Origin: Gentiana macrophylla
Taxonomy: Eukaryota > Streptophyta > Magnoliopsida > Gentianales > Gentianaceae
Reading direction: 5' to 3'
Assembly: GCA_026214975.1 (NCBI GenBank)
Contig: JAOBSW010000372.1
Location: 1-64,000, forward strand
Length of the DNA stretch: 64,000 nt
The position numbers and the translations under genes are program-made. The notes below the pieces were generated by a model. The model was not told where the DNA came from, ran no database searches, and was given only the letters and a program-made list of their open reading frames with translations. This document shows, piece after piece, positions 22,600 to 34,580 of this stretch (positions within the stretch are counted from its first letter, which is position 1; each line of letters starts with the position of its first letter).

Positions 22600-23480
22600 C
22601 ACCTTTTGTTAATTATTACGAGTGTGGATTTGTAGATCCCGAGTTTGATGAAAACCGAGAAAAAGAAGTTTTATAGTGAGGTGAACCGATATGTGTGGGA
22701 AGATCCCTTACTTTTTAGGCTATGTTTGATGGAATCCGAGAAGATGTGTTGATGACGGTGAGATAGTGAGTATTCTCTCGTTCGCCATGATAAAGAGGCG
22801 GTGGCCACCACTCGGCGCAGAGAAAAGCAGCGTTAAAGGTGTTACAAAGTGGGGTTCTACCGCCCACTATTTTCAAGGATGCTTATGCTTATGTTAAGAT
22901 GTGTGATGCCTGTCAACGCTCAGGAAGGATTTCCAGGAGAAATGAGATGCCCCAGAAACCGATATTAGTGTGTGAAGTATTTGATATATGGGGATTAGAC
23001 TTCATGGGACCATATCCGTCTTCTTTCGGGAATCAGTACATTCTTGTCGCCTGTGATTACGTTTCAAAGTGGGTTGAGGCAATTGCTTCACCTACTAACG
23101 ACAAACATGTAGTCATAAAGTTTCTTAAGAAACATATTATATCCCGGTATGGAATACCTCGAGCAATAATCAGTGACAATGGAAGTCACTTTGCTAATAG
23201 AGATTTCAATAAGCTTTTAATGAAGTACGGGGTCACTCATAAGTTAGGCACTGCCTACCATCCTCAGACTAGTGGCCAAGTAGAGGTGTCCAATCGGGGA
23301 ATCAAAAGGATCTTGGAGAAGACAGTGAATTCTAACCTTAAGGATTGGTCAAAAAAGTTAGATGATGCGCTTTGGGCACACCGAATCGTTTAAGACACCA
23401 ATAGGTTTGTCACCCTACATGCTCGCTTTTGGCAAGGCTTGCCATCTCCCGTAGAGTTAGAACATAAGGCCTATTGGGCG
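22600..23480 (+). pseudogene. Athila-like integrase
   Basis: The 22839-23393 frame holds the HHCC C-half (MCDACQRSG) and the catalytic core: GLDFMGPYP (first D), [13 protein letters not shown] (second D) and [15 protein letters not shown] (E), with [12 protein letters not shown] before the E. After 23393 the frame shifts and continues PIGLSPYMLAFGKACHLP and ELEHKAYWAIK (23395-23500), the usual Athila continuation. The DDE residues are all present. The first half of the zinc finger is lost in shifted sequence. No chromodomain follows. Confidence 0.85.
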
Positions 23481-23499
23481 ATTAAGAATTTAAATATGG

Positions 23500-25558
23500 A
23501 TGACGATTAATCGGTGAAAGAAGGATGGCTCAGTGAACGCGAGTTAGATGAGTTTCGCTTTCAAGCTTACGATTGTTCGCGAAATATAAGGAAAAGACCA
23601 AAATGCTTCATGATAAGTTGATCAAACCTCGTATTTTCGACGTAGGTGATGAGGTCCTTTTCTATAATACTCGCCTCCATTTATTTCAAGGCAAACTTAA
23701 GTCAAGGTGGTAAGGACCATATACGGTATTGCGAGTTTTCGACTCGGGAGCCATCGAGGTAAACACATCGAAGCATGGAACTTTCATCACGAACGGCCTT
23801 CGCTTCAAAGAAGTATAAGAAGTTACCATTCGATGAGGCTCTCAAATTGTGCATTTGACTGATCCGAGTCTTGATAAATCGTTTCTAAGTCTTAGTCGAG
23901 CCAACGACGTTAAACAAAAGCGCTACCGGAGGCAGCCCGATAATAATAATAATAAAGATAATTTGAATAAGACTAGTCTTAATGAAATGTAGAATCTGTA
24001 TGAAAGATGAACACAAAGCACAACCAAGTCTCAGGATGAATGTTTGAATGTCATTAAAAGGGAACGATTAGGTGGTTATCCGAAAATCCCGATGGAGAAA
24101 AAAAGAAAACATTCAAATACATCATTTCTTGGACTTAGGTTGTAGAACCCTTGAGGATCTGGGTATAAAAGACTCACTACATTTCATTTTATGATCTAAT
24201 CTGTTTAAAATTTCTAGTAGTTGTAGTATAGTGGTGAGTATTTCCGCCTTAACAAAAGCGTGTGTAATAAAAATGAAACTAGAATAGTCGACTTGACTAC
24301 GATATATGCTCATGTGATACTCTCTATTTGCCTATCGAATTTTCCGACGTGATGTGGCCATTATCTTATTATTCCCATATCCCTATTGCATACTTTTGGC
24401 AAGAGGACCATGTCCCGTGTTTGCTTTGTTTTGGTTTTGTATAGGGATTCGGTCGTGCTTTCATGGTCATTCACGGGATTCGTAGCACCTTTCCGCCAGT
24501 TTATAAGCTAAGTTTTTCTCTATCTCATTTACACTCTTAGAATAATGCAAAATCGTAAGTGGGGGGTAGAGTCCGGTTGGTTTAGAAATGGCGTGAAGTG
24601 TTTAAACCCTTAGTTTTGATTCTTTTCGAGCATTATTTAGTTGATTAAAATAATCAGTATAAGGTATATATTTCATGGATTTAAAGATGTATTGATCAAT
24701 TTGGATATGTATAACTAAAGTGAACCGTAAGTGCATTTTAACCCCAAATTTATTTGTGTAACATGAATTCATTGTTCACGTAAGCCTTTGATATTGAAGT
24801 TTAAAAATTTTAAATCTGATCCATTCAAGATCCTAGTGGTTATTCTAGAGATAATTGCAAACAACTTAGTACCTAATTTTTGAACGATAATTGTGAATAT
24901 CCAAGGTTTGAATGTGATAGAAAGGATATAAGTTAAGTGGAATGAAAAGAAAAATACCAAATTAAGATGAACTATATATATGTCGGTTGTAGCTACCAAT
25001 GATTTGAGTGCGATAGGGCGTTATCACGAAACGCCCTATATCACTATGAGGTTTAAAAGCTCCCGACGCTGATGATAGTAGTCCGGCCTAGGGTGTTATC
25101 ACGAAACATCCTATTTTTGGAATGAGGCATAGGATACACATGTGAAATTAAGTTAAATTTAAAAATTGGCAAATGACAATGTGGAAAGTTGGTTTACAAC
25201 TTAATTATCTTCTGACTATCCCCAGTATAAACTGAATGATATGTTTTAGGGATTATCCTAATAAGTACACGGGAGAACTTTGTGTGGAATCATTATCGCT
25301 TATACCTAGGAAATTTATTAGATTTATCGAATGGATATTTGTGCGTTTGCTTGATTTATTCAAGAGAGGATAGTGGAAATTGAAAAGGCTTGTCACACAT
25401 ACTGTTATACATTTATATTGCGGTTAACGTGTAGTTATGATTCGAATGGTTGCATCATCTGATTGTCATTAATATCTTATCTTCATGAATTTTTCCTCAT
25501 TCATTTTGTTTTATCGCTTGTTTTGTTCGAGGACGACCAAAAGCTAAGTGGGGGGTTG
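23500..25558 (+). other. Integrase tail and long non-coding 3' region of the Athila-like element
   Basis: The integrase C-terminus continues in broken frames to about 23820 ([19 protein letters not shown] text near 23650). From about 24000 to 25558 there is no env-like frame and no recognisable gene. Notable inside are two matching stem-loops at 25014-25038 and 25089-25113. The stretch ends in AAGTGGGGGG, the polypurine tract, at about 25546-25555. Confidence 0.6.
25014..25113 (+). repeat. Pair of near-identical stem-loops with compensatory stem changes
   Basis: Hairpin 1: TAGGGCGTT (25014-25022), loop ATCACGA, AACGCCCTA (25030-25038). Hairpin 2: TAGGGTGTT (25089-25097), the same loop ATCACGA, AACATCCTA (25105-25113). 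Stems are 9 bp. Between the two, one C-G pair becomes T-A and one G-C becomes G-T, so pairing is kept while sequence changes. They lie 75 bp apart in the non-coding region between integrase and the 3' LTR. Confidence 0.7.
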
Positions 25559-26998
25559 TGATAACAAAAAATTCACGATTATTTTTATAACTTTTCACCC
25601 GTTTCGATATCATTTTGAGCACTTTTGTATCATTTTAGTCTTTAATTCCTAAGTTTCATAAAAATATATAAGTAGTAACTATTATATATAAAATATCGTA
25701 TTTTTATCGTGTTTTTACTAGTTTTTGTACGGTTTAGTAACCGGAGTGTCGTGGTCGGATTTACGTTTGGTATTTTGGTGGTTCTTTGCGGGATTATACA
25801 TTGACCAAGATTCCACGTAACGACATGTTTTGAGTCTAAAAGATGTGTTTAGAGGATTAGAAGAAGATGCCACAAGTTTACGAGTTCAAATGGATCAAAT
25901 TATCTTACATACTTAAAACCAAAACCTGTTTCGACAGAGATTTGACCCAGCTTAGAGGCATTTTCAGGGGATGACTTCTTAATGAAAGTTGTAGATCTTC
26001 ACATAAGATTTCCAACGCACTTTGAATCACGTCAATTGGAGTTCTACAACTCAAGTTATGGTCAATTGACTAATCAATTCGGATTAGTAGAAATCCGAAA
26101 TATCTTCGTAATACTGAATGGCTCATCAAAACGACATTTTCTGAAGAAGTTTCCTTCATAAAAGTTGTATATCTTCAAGAAAGATTTCCAATGGATTTTG
26201 AATCAAGTCAATCGGACTTTTACAACTCAAATGGTAGTCAAGTGGCTAATTGATTCAATTTCGTAAAAATATCGAAAAACGTTCGGAGGAACACGAGGTA
26301 CTCAAGAAGACGTTTTCTGAAGAAGAGTCCTTCATGAAAGTTGTAGAGTTTCTCGAGACCGTAATTTTGGCATTTCGTTTGCAATTTTTGGAGGTCTACA
26401 ACTCAAGATATGAATTTTAGAAGTTTTATTCCAAAATATATAATTTTTATCCGAAAAATATAAATTAGGGGGGATGAATGTAATCATTGCACCCGGTCTA
26501 GACCGGCCCCTACCCGGTCTAGACCGGCCCCTGGACTTTGCTATATAAGGGGATGCAGAGAGCAGATCGAAGGGAGATATAATATATACACCTTATATAT
26601 ATATACTCTGTGTATATAGATCTAACTCCCTCGTTTCTTTCTTTTAGTTTTAGTAAAGGCATTATGCCGAGAATAATTTAGTAGTAGTAGTATCGTTGTA
26701 ATGCTCGGGAAATTATCGGAAGTTCGGTGTTGCTGAAGTCGTTGTAATGTCCGGAAGACTACGATCTCGGAATCAATAGTTGTAATCGGGTAATTTTATT
26801 TATATATATATATATATAGATCTATTTCCATTTTCTTCCCTCTTCTTTTTTATCTTATTCGGGCCGTATATATATATATATATATATGTTTTGTATAAAT
26901 TAATTAAAATACCGTTGTAATAGTATAGTTATCAATAGTTCGTTGTTTCGATCTTTCATTTACTTTTACGCATTTTACTTACGCATTTTATTTACGCA

Positions 26999-27045
<47 letters not shown>

Positions 27046-27931
27046 TATTTACTTTTATGCAATTATATATATTATTAGCTATATAACTATATATCTATAT
27101 ATATAAATACATATATGTACTTATAAAAAAATGAATTCGCTTTTACTTTCCGTTGTTAATATAATTTCCGTTAATCATTCCGTTATTATCGCCAAATGAA
27201 TAGCTAAACGTACGTATAGTCGAATTATGTAAAAACGAGTAAAAACGCCTAAGGGGATTAAACGGGAGTTGTGTAGCGCGTAAAATAATGTTTTAATGAG
27301 TAATCCACGTCCTAAAACTTAATCTGAACGTCTTTGAATTAAACTGATCATTTAGTTCACTGTCACACATATCGAACCTATAAATGTATTTTGCGGTGAG
27401 ATGTGGGAAAATGGGTTTTGGGATTGTTGCATAGATTCGGCCTAGTTGTTAGGACCGTTTCCAATACAGAGGTTTGTCATCGTTGTTCGAGCGACTCTAA
27501 GAGCGAAATCATGTTAGGTTAATTGGTTTTCTAAAGGGAAAATTAATTAACTTCGCATAGGGTGTTGAGCGAGAGTTGTTCAGATCTTAACACCAGAATT
27601 AGGAGTTGGCACCCGTGGATGTCGTTAAAATTACTGTGGAAAGGAAGGTTGGTTAATACACGCTCCTTGTCAAGTCTTCCCTTAGGGGTAAAAATAACTC
27701 GTTGGATCATAATTCGGCTATACCTTTTAATAACTAGAACTACAACCGTTAGCTAATTTTTACTTTCGCACTAGTGTAATATCTCTCCACTGCAATCTTG
27801 ACCTAAACCAAGTTCTACGTCGACTTTGGTACTTAAACGTTGTTCCCTGTGGATTCGACCTTGTTATCACTATACTACTGTTGACTCGATACTCTGTCGG
27901 TTAAAGTTAGCAGTTAGTTATTTTGCTATCA
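25559..27931 (+). repeat. Athila-like 3' LTR
   Basis: 2373 bp, TGATAAC...GCTATCA, colinear with the 5' LTR. It keeps two CCGG-GTCTAGACC-type palindromes before the TATA box that are altered in the 5' copy. Differences from the 5' copy are mostly one- to five-base indels and substitutions next to CG or CCGG. Confidence 0.92.
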
Positions 27932-27936
27932 GTCAT

Positions 27937-28400
27937 CTCCAGTGAGGATGATATCATCCACATAGACAATAATAATAGACCTCTTCTGGTTGGTTGTCTT
28001 GATGAACATAGTGTGATCGAATTGCATTGGTGATATCCAGCAGCTTTGACAATGAGCTTGTTAATTTTCCAAACCATGCCCTTGGTGATTGCTTGAGCCA
28101 TATAGAGATTTCCTCGGTTTGCACACCTTGCCTTGAGTATGAGGATTGATAAAACCAGGAGGTACATTCATATAAACCTCCTCGGAGGTCCCCATTTAGA
28201 AAAGCATTTTTGATGTCCAATTGGTGAAGAGGCCGATCAAGTTGGACAACTAGAGAGATCGAGAACCACGATAGTGTTGAGTTTTGCCACTGGTGCAAAA
28301 GTTTCCTTATAGTCAATGCCATAAGTTTGAGTGAATCCTCGGCTACCAATCGGCTTTGTACTTGTCAATAGTGCCATCAAGATTGTATTTTATAGTGAAT
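27937..28400 (-). pseudogene. Copia reverse transcriptase, N-terminal part (right of the nested element)
   Basis: Minus strand: LDRPLHQLDIKNAFLNGDL (first catalytic D block), LKQSPRAWFGKL, and a YVDDIILTGDD-type block at 27940-27975 that ends exactly at the Athila insertion. A frameshift separates the two halves of this piece. Confidence 0.85.
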
Positions 28401-28899
28401 AACCATCTCAGAATCGATTGTCTTTCTTGCCTGTGGGAGAGGTGTCAAATCCCAAGTATGATTATCCGTAAGAAGTCTTTGTCATCTCTGTTTTAACAAA
28501 TGACCTTCCATTTATCATTTTGAAGGGCCTCCTGAATATTTTTAGGAATAGAGTGAGAGTCCAGGTCCTGTGAAAACATGGCAAAGGCAGGAGATAACTT
28601 ATCATAAGATAAATAAGAATGAATAGAGTGATCAGTGCATGATCTCTTTCTCTTCCTAAGAGCAATAGGCCTATCATCAATGTCAGCAGGCTGCTGAGGA
28701 TCTGTAGATTGCTGAGTGTCGATGTAGGCTCGGGAGCAAGCAGCTCTCGGGTCGATGAGACTCTTGTTCAGGAGTTCTGCCGAGGAGTATTAGGTTGTAG
28801 AGGGTCGCAGGTACCAAGTTCGATCTCACGAGGATCGATGGAGTTCTTTGAGGTTAAGAGTTTCTTTGAGGGAAGGGGTTTAGGTCAATTTCAATCAGG

Positions 28900-29900
28900 T
28901 TTCCATCGTTGAATGGCTCAAGAGGGTTTCTTTGTAATAAGGGTCCTTTCAAAGAATTTTACATCCATAGAATTGTAAAATTTCTTTTCAATAGGGAATA
29001 ACACTTGTAACCTTTTCTCGTCCTTTGCATAACCTAGGAAAATGCACTTGTGAGCTTTAGGATCAAGTTTACTGTGTTGAGCATGGATATACACAAACAC
29101 AAGACAACCAAAGATCTTTGGAGGCAACGGGAAACAAGATGATGGCAGGAGTGTGTGGTCGTAGGGTTTGGAGTGGAGTTTTGAAACCTAACACTCTGGG
29201 AAGTCTGTTGAGTAAATAAGTTGCGATCCAGATAGCTTCACCCCACATATATTTAGGAACATGTGTGGTGAACATGATTGATCTGGCCATTTCCAGTAGG
29301 TGCTGTTCTTTCTCTCAAAGAACCCCATTCTGTGAGGTGTTTCCACACAACTCTTGATATGAACAATTCCTCTATCTGTCAAGAAGGTACCGAGATTAGA
29401 CTCATAGTATCTAGAGCATTATCGCCTTTAAGATCTTGATCTTAGTATCAAATTGAGTGGAGACCATATGATAAAATTCTTGAAAGATAGGGCCAACTTG
29501 ATTTGTCTTTCATTAAAAAAAAAAAACCCAAGTGTTCTGGTATGATCATCAATAAAGGTGACAAACCACCTTTTCCTGTTATACTTTTCACCTAGAGGTC
29601 CCCACACATCTTTGTGTATTAAGGTGAAGGGTGAGGAATGCAAATGAGGTAACTTAGCATACATGATTTTGTAAGTTTAGCAAATTGACAAATATCACAT
29701 TGAAGGTCATTCAGATTACATCCTTTAAACAATTCAGAGTTAAAGATTTTAAGTAACCAAAACTTGGATGTCCTAATCTATAATGCCATAACATGATATT
29801 GTCTAAAGTGCGGGAGCAGTCATTGAGGCGATTCAATCTTGATCTTGTCTTGGCAGGTTGACCAGAAACAATCCAGTATGCAAGGTTTAGCCTTCCCAAT
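28900..29900 (-). pseudogene. Copia GAG-pre-integrase and integrase remnant
   Basis: In minus-strand order: LWHYRLGHPSFGYLKSL (GAG-pre-integrase, from 29794), PFTLIHKDVWGP with FVTFIDDHTRTLGFFF (29428-29630), TDRGIVHIKSCVETPHRMG and VLERKNRHLLEMARSIMF (29250-29380), then FGCLVFVYIHAQHSKLDPKA with CIFLGYA (28990-29110). The HHCC and DDE landmarks are partly visible but several frames are needed. Confidence 0.82.
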
Positions 29901-29964
29901 CACTTCTCGTGAAGTAGGATCCTGGAATGTGCACTCGATTTTCCTTAAAAACAACAAGTCCAAT

Positions 29965-30205
29965 TCAAATCTTTAGTGAGTCTCTTGATGATATAAGATT
30001 GCGATCTAAGTTTGGAACAAATAGGACATCCTGTAGGCATATCTTATTAGTGAGTTTAACATTTCCAACACCTTTTGCACGAGAGATAGATCCATCAGCA
30101 GTTTTAATGTTATGAATTTGGTGACAAGGCATATAGTTGGTTATAAGGTTTTTATTACCAGTCATATGGGAGGATGCCCCAGAATCAACAATCCATGTTT
30201 CATTG
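29965..30205 (-). pseudogene. Copia aspartic protease
   Basis: The minus strand reads WIVDSGASSHMTG (D-S-G catalytic triad present) continuing as MTGNKNLITNYMP, and VKLTNKICLQDVLFVPNLDR with NLISSRDSL. This is the complete-looking Copia protease motif set, in one frame. Confidence 0.85.
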
Positions 30206-30259
30206 CTAAGGGAAGAGTAGAATTTACTCAGATGAGTATGAGTAGCAACACATCAAGAG

Positions 30260-31290
30260 AGTGACTACCTTCCTTTTGTTGATTCAGAAGGCTTTGAATG
30301 CAAAAGAAACCGAGCATTCATCTGGTTGTCATTCTCCTCCTCACCGATGTGTCTCGCTTGACTTTCCTCGATAGGTTTTGAGATTTTTGAGGAGTTAGGC
30401 TTGCCATGGAGCTTCCAAATAGATTGTCCTTGGTGTGATTTGTGCGTTTGCGCGTGATCACGAGCGCTTTTTCGATTTTCTCAAGAGGCTTTTGTATGTC
30501 TCAAAGAACCTCACCGCCTTCCCGATAGTCACAGGCGGCACCTTGATAGGGTTGTCGGTAGTGGATTTTGAAGCATGACTTTTCTCCTACTTTCTTCATG
30601 TTTGACCTCGGCAAACATGGATTTGAGATTTGGAAGAGGTTTGGTGGCAAGAATTCTTCCTCTAACATCATCAAGAGTAGGATTCATCCAAATGAGGAAC
30701 CGAATACTCTCTTCTTTTCTATGATGTCTTTATAAAGAGCAAAGATCCTTGACATCATTCCATGAGTGAGTTTCTAACATATCTAAGTGTTGCCAAGCCT
30801 TAGATAGTTGATTGAAATATTGAGTTTCTGAGACATATCCCCTTGCCTCGCAAGTTTGAATCTGAGCTTCTAGTTCATATACCTCGGATGTATTATCCTT
30901 CTTGGAGTAAAGATCTCTCGGCATTATCCTGCATTTCTTTGGCGAGATCATACATCATAAAGTTTTCACTTATCTCTTTTGTCATTGACCTCGTGAGGAT
31001 GGTCATGAGTTGATTATTTGTTGTGTCCCATGCTTCAAAACCGGGTCGGGCCAAAGAGTGCGTGTTTTGTTCTGCATAAGTATCCCATCTTACTTTGTCC
31101 GAAATGTACATTTTCATAGACCTTGACCATAATGAGATAGTTGTTACCATCAAGTCTATGGTTAGTATAAGAAGAGAGTTGTCAAGACTCCCTACCACCG
31201 TGGTGCTGAGAGTCTCTTGAGGTTGAAGTAATGTCGGATGTGGAAGACATTCTTCTAAATATGAGTTTTGGCAAATGGAAAAGTTAGAAC
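30260..31290 (-). pseudogene. Copia gag remnant
   Basis: Minus-strand frames near the 5' LTR show YTNHRLDGNNYLIMVKV-like text (31100-31180), then NTSEVYELEAQIQTCEARGY and ETQYFNQLSKAWQHLDMLE (30770-30910), typical of the gag_pre/UBN2 region ('yelesqirnlkQGdlsvteYfn.L..lWqelD'). A CCHC knuckle is not clear. Broken by several frameshifts. Confidence 0.7.
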
Positions 31291-31292
31291 AC

Positions 31293-31308
31293 AAATGGCT
31301 CGATACCA
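31293..31308 (-). other. Copia primer binding site (initiator tRNA-Met type)
   Basis: Minus strand TGGTATCGAGCCATTT starts directly at the inner end of the 5' LTR. It matches the usual TGGTATCAGAGCC primer site with one missing base. Confidence 0.8.
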
Positions 31309-31697
31309 TGAAGAGAGTTTGAGAATGTGTTAACACAAGAGTAAACTTCAACTTATCTTTTATTCATTGATAATGTGGAGTATATGTAGATACAATTGAG
31401 GAGTTTGAAAGGTCCTAGACAAGATAGTGACCTTTCATAGAAAAAGTAAAAGCTATAAACGAGGCTAGATGCTTTTAGTCTCTTACATAATAAATGTCTA
31501 TGACATAAAGTGAACTAGAGTAAAAGCTATGTCTATGAATAGAGTTTGACATATTAATTGTTTATATGTACTACAATTAATATGTCTCTTTATAAATAAA
31601 TAAAGTGTACATGTAAAATCCGCACATGAGTTCAAGAGAGGTTCAAGATCACTTGAACTCTCGTGAGACTTTATCAAAGATGTCGAATATTGCCACA
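31309..31697 (-). repeat. Copia 5' LTR (right copy)
   Basis: 389 bp, TGAAGAGAG...TTGCCACA on plus, colinear with 13650-14032 and followed by the target duplication CATCG at 31698-31702. Confidence 0.92.
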
Positions 31698-32690
31698 CAT
31701 CGTTTGTACACAAAACGACGCCGTTTTGTGTCACAGCAGCCCCTGCTGTGTGCCTTTTACAGCAGAGGATCGAGGTCCTTCCTTATATACCCTCTAACCC
31801 TGAAGAAACTCGATTCCCACTTCATTTCCTAGCCGTTATTCTGAATTCCTTGAAACCCTAATTCGGATCTGTTGTTTTCTTCTCCCAACATCCGTCTTCA
31901 ATGTGTATCCTTCAATTTCCTAATTATTTGCACTGATCTCTTTCTCTTTTCCTTTTATGCTATTTGAGGAATCAAGACTCAATTCAAAGTGGTTCATCAA
32001 CATGTTTTTCACAAGAAACGTGATGTCTCCCAGTCAGATGTGATTGAATAAGAGTTGTATATCTGCCGATTTTAGTCATGTGGCCAAGAAAGAAGATCAA
32101 GAGATTAGGGATTTCATCACCCTAATCTCCAGTGGCTGTCCGGTGCATAAAGATACCACTTTTCCGTCCAAGTTCATTCGAGCATGTGCAATATTGCAAA
32201 GGTTCAAGCTTTGGTCCAGATTTTGTAACCCATGTGAGAAATTCAAATATTTGACTTCTCATAATCCATATTCACTACTACGCAAGCATTCTGTGCACAT
32301 TCCCTGTTCACACTGAGGCTTCCAACCCGAGTCCTAAGCCGGTTTGGCTCTGGTAAATTGGCTAAACCGCTTATATTTATCGCTTGAGTTGGGATCGAGG
32401 GTAGTATGCCCTATGAAGTGTCGGTTTAGTTCTTAACTGAGAACCTTGGTTCAATGATGAGTTTGAGTTCATGCTCTGTGGGATTTTGGTTATTTGGCAT
32501 GAATTTAAACAAATTAGTGAGAGGTTTCTTGACTCTTCTCTAATCGTAAACTCGATTTTAACCCTACTCTAAACCTAATGTGCTACATGATAAATGTTTT
32601 GGTTCGTGATTGGTCAATAGGACACTTAATTGTTTCTGTTTGATTTGTCACATCGCAAACTTAAATTAATAGTGTTGAGTGTCGTTCTCG
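31698..32690. other. Right flank of the Copia insertion, promoter-like DNA without a recognised gene
   Basis: Just right of the TSD is CAAAACGACGCCGTTTTG, then a TATA-like TTATATAC (31783-31790) and a telo-box AAACCCTAA (31853-31861), the spacing seen in promoters of plant growth and translation genes. The DNA after it (31862-32690) has pyrimidine-rich stretches but no protein I recognise; the 90-codon frame at 32044-32316 matches nothing I know. Confidence 0.4.
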
Positions 32691-34580
32691 ATTTGGTCAA
32701 ATTAATTCTAGTTCAATGAGACATCTGACTAAAGCCTTATTTCTGGCCGGAAGGCAACCACAGGCAGTCATTGCTACCTTGACCCAACCTTCAAAATCTT
32801 AACAAATTGAGAATTTCAGCATGTGTTCCTTGTGCCTCGGTTTTACAGAGTTGTAGTGTGCATGTCTCTTATGTCTAAGGGTTCATCATACCCTTTAGGC
32901 TATAAATAGACCAGTATAGTGAAAAAGGATTACAACAACACAGAGCAATACCTCTTGAGAAATCCCACATCCCTTATACATTTTTTGTTCTCTATTTCTT
33001 GTCTAAAATTGAGAGTGTGAGTGCTTGGCAATCTGCTGCATTGGCAGAGCATTGTGTGATTCTGGTGACTACTGTTGTGGAGTGTGGTTTTGAACAACAG
33101 CTTTTACAGAATATGTGATTTGAGGTCCAGTGTTCCCATTGTGTGAGGTAACACTTTGTCTCTCTATTTTTGTATTTTTGTTGTCTGATTGCTTTTCATT
33201 TATTTTCATGCTTACAATAGTCTTGTAATGATATCTTGTGTTGATGTCGAGTGTGTTCCTTATGTGTGAATTCAAAATTTGGTGATTGGCTTTAGCTGAT
33301 CACATCATTTGACAACAACTGACCGTCTCTAGTATCAAGTCGACTCGACCGGTGGGTTTCATTGTCAATACTGTGAGTCTAATCTGAACCAATACCTTAA
33401 TTCCTAGTTCCTACACTTTGACAGTTGTCCTGTAGTGTTTCTGGTATTTGTGATGTGATTTGTGTGAATTTATGTTGACTGACAAGTCAGTGTGTTCAAG
33501 GCCCTTGAAGGTGTTGGTTACAAGACAAACTAGTCTGAAGTGCTAGTGGTGTCTGCCTTATGTTGAAAAGGCTATAGACCTGCACCTTCCGTAAGAGGTT
33601 TGACATCAAGATTTTCAAGTCCTCAGTGATTTAGTGTGTGTTTGTTTCCCCATCAACCTGTTGGTTCTTGATTTGATCACCAGTATACACTTGGTGTTAC
33701 TGGTCATCAAGCTGAGAACACCCCTTGTTTTGTGAGTTTGTAGTTTGTTATTATTGTTGAATATTTGCTCCTTCTGCATTTGCTCTATCTTCCTGCAATC
33801 CTGTTGAATTTGAGTTTTGAGAACAACATGTAATAGTGTAGGCTTGTAGTTGATAGGCTTGGCTGAACTTGTACTTCAGCATTTAAGACTCCATGTTTGA
33901 TAATCCAGTCCTTTGGACCATATTATCATCTCTGAAGCCTACTGTTTGTTCAGTCCATTTCTTGGTTGTTATTACATCTTGATCTGCTGTAATTTCAGTT
34001 TTGTTGTTTCTGTAATCCATATAATAGCTTCTTTGAGGTTAATTGCTAATCCTTGTAGTACTGTAATCTGTTGTCGTATTATCGTTGAACTATTGAGATT
34101 TTATTTGTAATATTATTTTGACTCAGTAGCATTCTTTATTTTAGCAGCAGTATCCTATGTTATTTTGCACCATTGAACTCAACTTGTATTGATTGTTTCA
34201 GAATCTGCATTTTTGTTTTACCATACTATAGGTCTGTTTGTTATTTAGTTCTGCAATTATTATATCACCAAGAAATTGAATCTGCAGTTTAAATAACACT
34301 CATCTTAATCAAACTGTTTTGTGCAATCATTTTATTCAAACATCTGGGATAAATAAACTTGACTTAGGTTGTACACGTTAATCACATCAACTTAGATCTA
34401 TTCTCGCTTCCAAATACATCTAAGTGTGTTTAACTTCTATTGTCAAACTCTGATTTGTGAACATTTACTGCATAGTTGTATTTAATTGTTGAATGTCTTA
34501 TAAAAAGTATTAAAATGCAAAAATACCCCACACTCTATTCATCCTCCTCAAGAGTGTGTATGCACATCGATCCAACAAGT
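32690..34580 (+). repeat. Probable solo LTR, SIRE/Maximus-type pattern
   Basis: A TATA word GCTATAAATAG at about 32900 sits in an AT/TG-rich, non-coding block. The block ends with CACTCTATTCATCCTCCTC, AGAGTGTG and GATCCAACA (34538-34578), the usual end of this Copia LTR class. No PBS, pol or second LTR accompanies it. The left border is a guess. Confidence 0.4.

Larger units (their letters stand above)
14980..27931 (+). mobile_element. Athila-like Ty3/gypsy retrotransposon nested in the Copia RT
   Basis: 12.95 kb, with two long LTRs (14980-17342 and 25559-27931) flanked by GTCAT (14975-14979; 27932-27936). After the 5' LTR comes a tRNA-Asp-type PBS. Domains on plus run gag, protease, RT, RNase H, integrase, then about 1.7 kb of non-coding DNA and a GGGGGG-containing polypurine tract at the 3' LTR. 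There is no chromodomain, and RT and protease read like the Athila/Calypso branch. No env-like frame is seen. Nearly every domain has frameshifts. Confidence 0.93.
13650..31697 (-). mobile_element. Ty1/Copia LTR retrotransposon, interrupted by an Athila-like element
   Basis: Two nearly identical LTRs (13650-14032 and 31309-31697) begin TGAAGAGAG and end TTGCCACA on plus and are flanked by CATCG on both outer sides (13645-13649; 31698-31702). PBS and polypurine tract place the element on minus. Removing the nested element leaves about 5.1 kb, the usual size of a short Copia. Domain order on minus is gag, protease, integrase, RT, RNase H, as expected for Ty1/Copia. Frames are broken throughout, so it is non-autonomous now. 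The nested element splits RT between 27932 and 14979. Confidence 0.93.

Noticed and set aside
24000..25558. Possible env-like gene downstream of the Athila integrase
   Set aside because: Searched by eye in all frames; only short frames without signal peptide, furin-like or transmembrane pattern were found.
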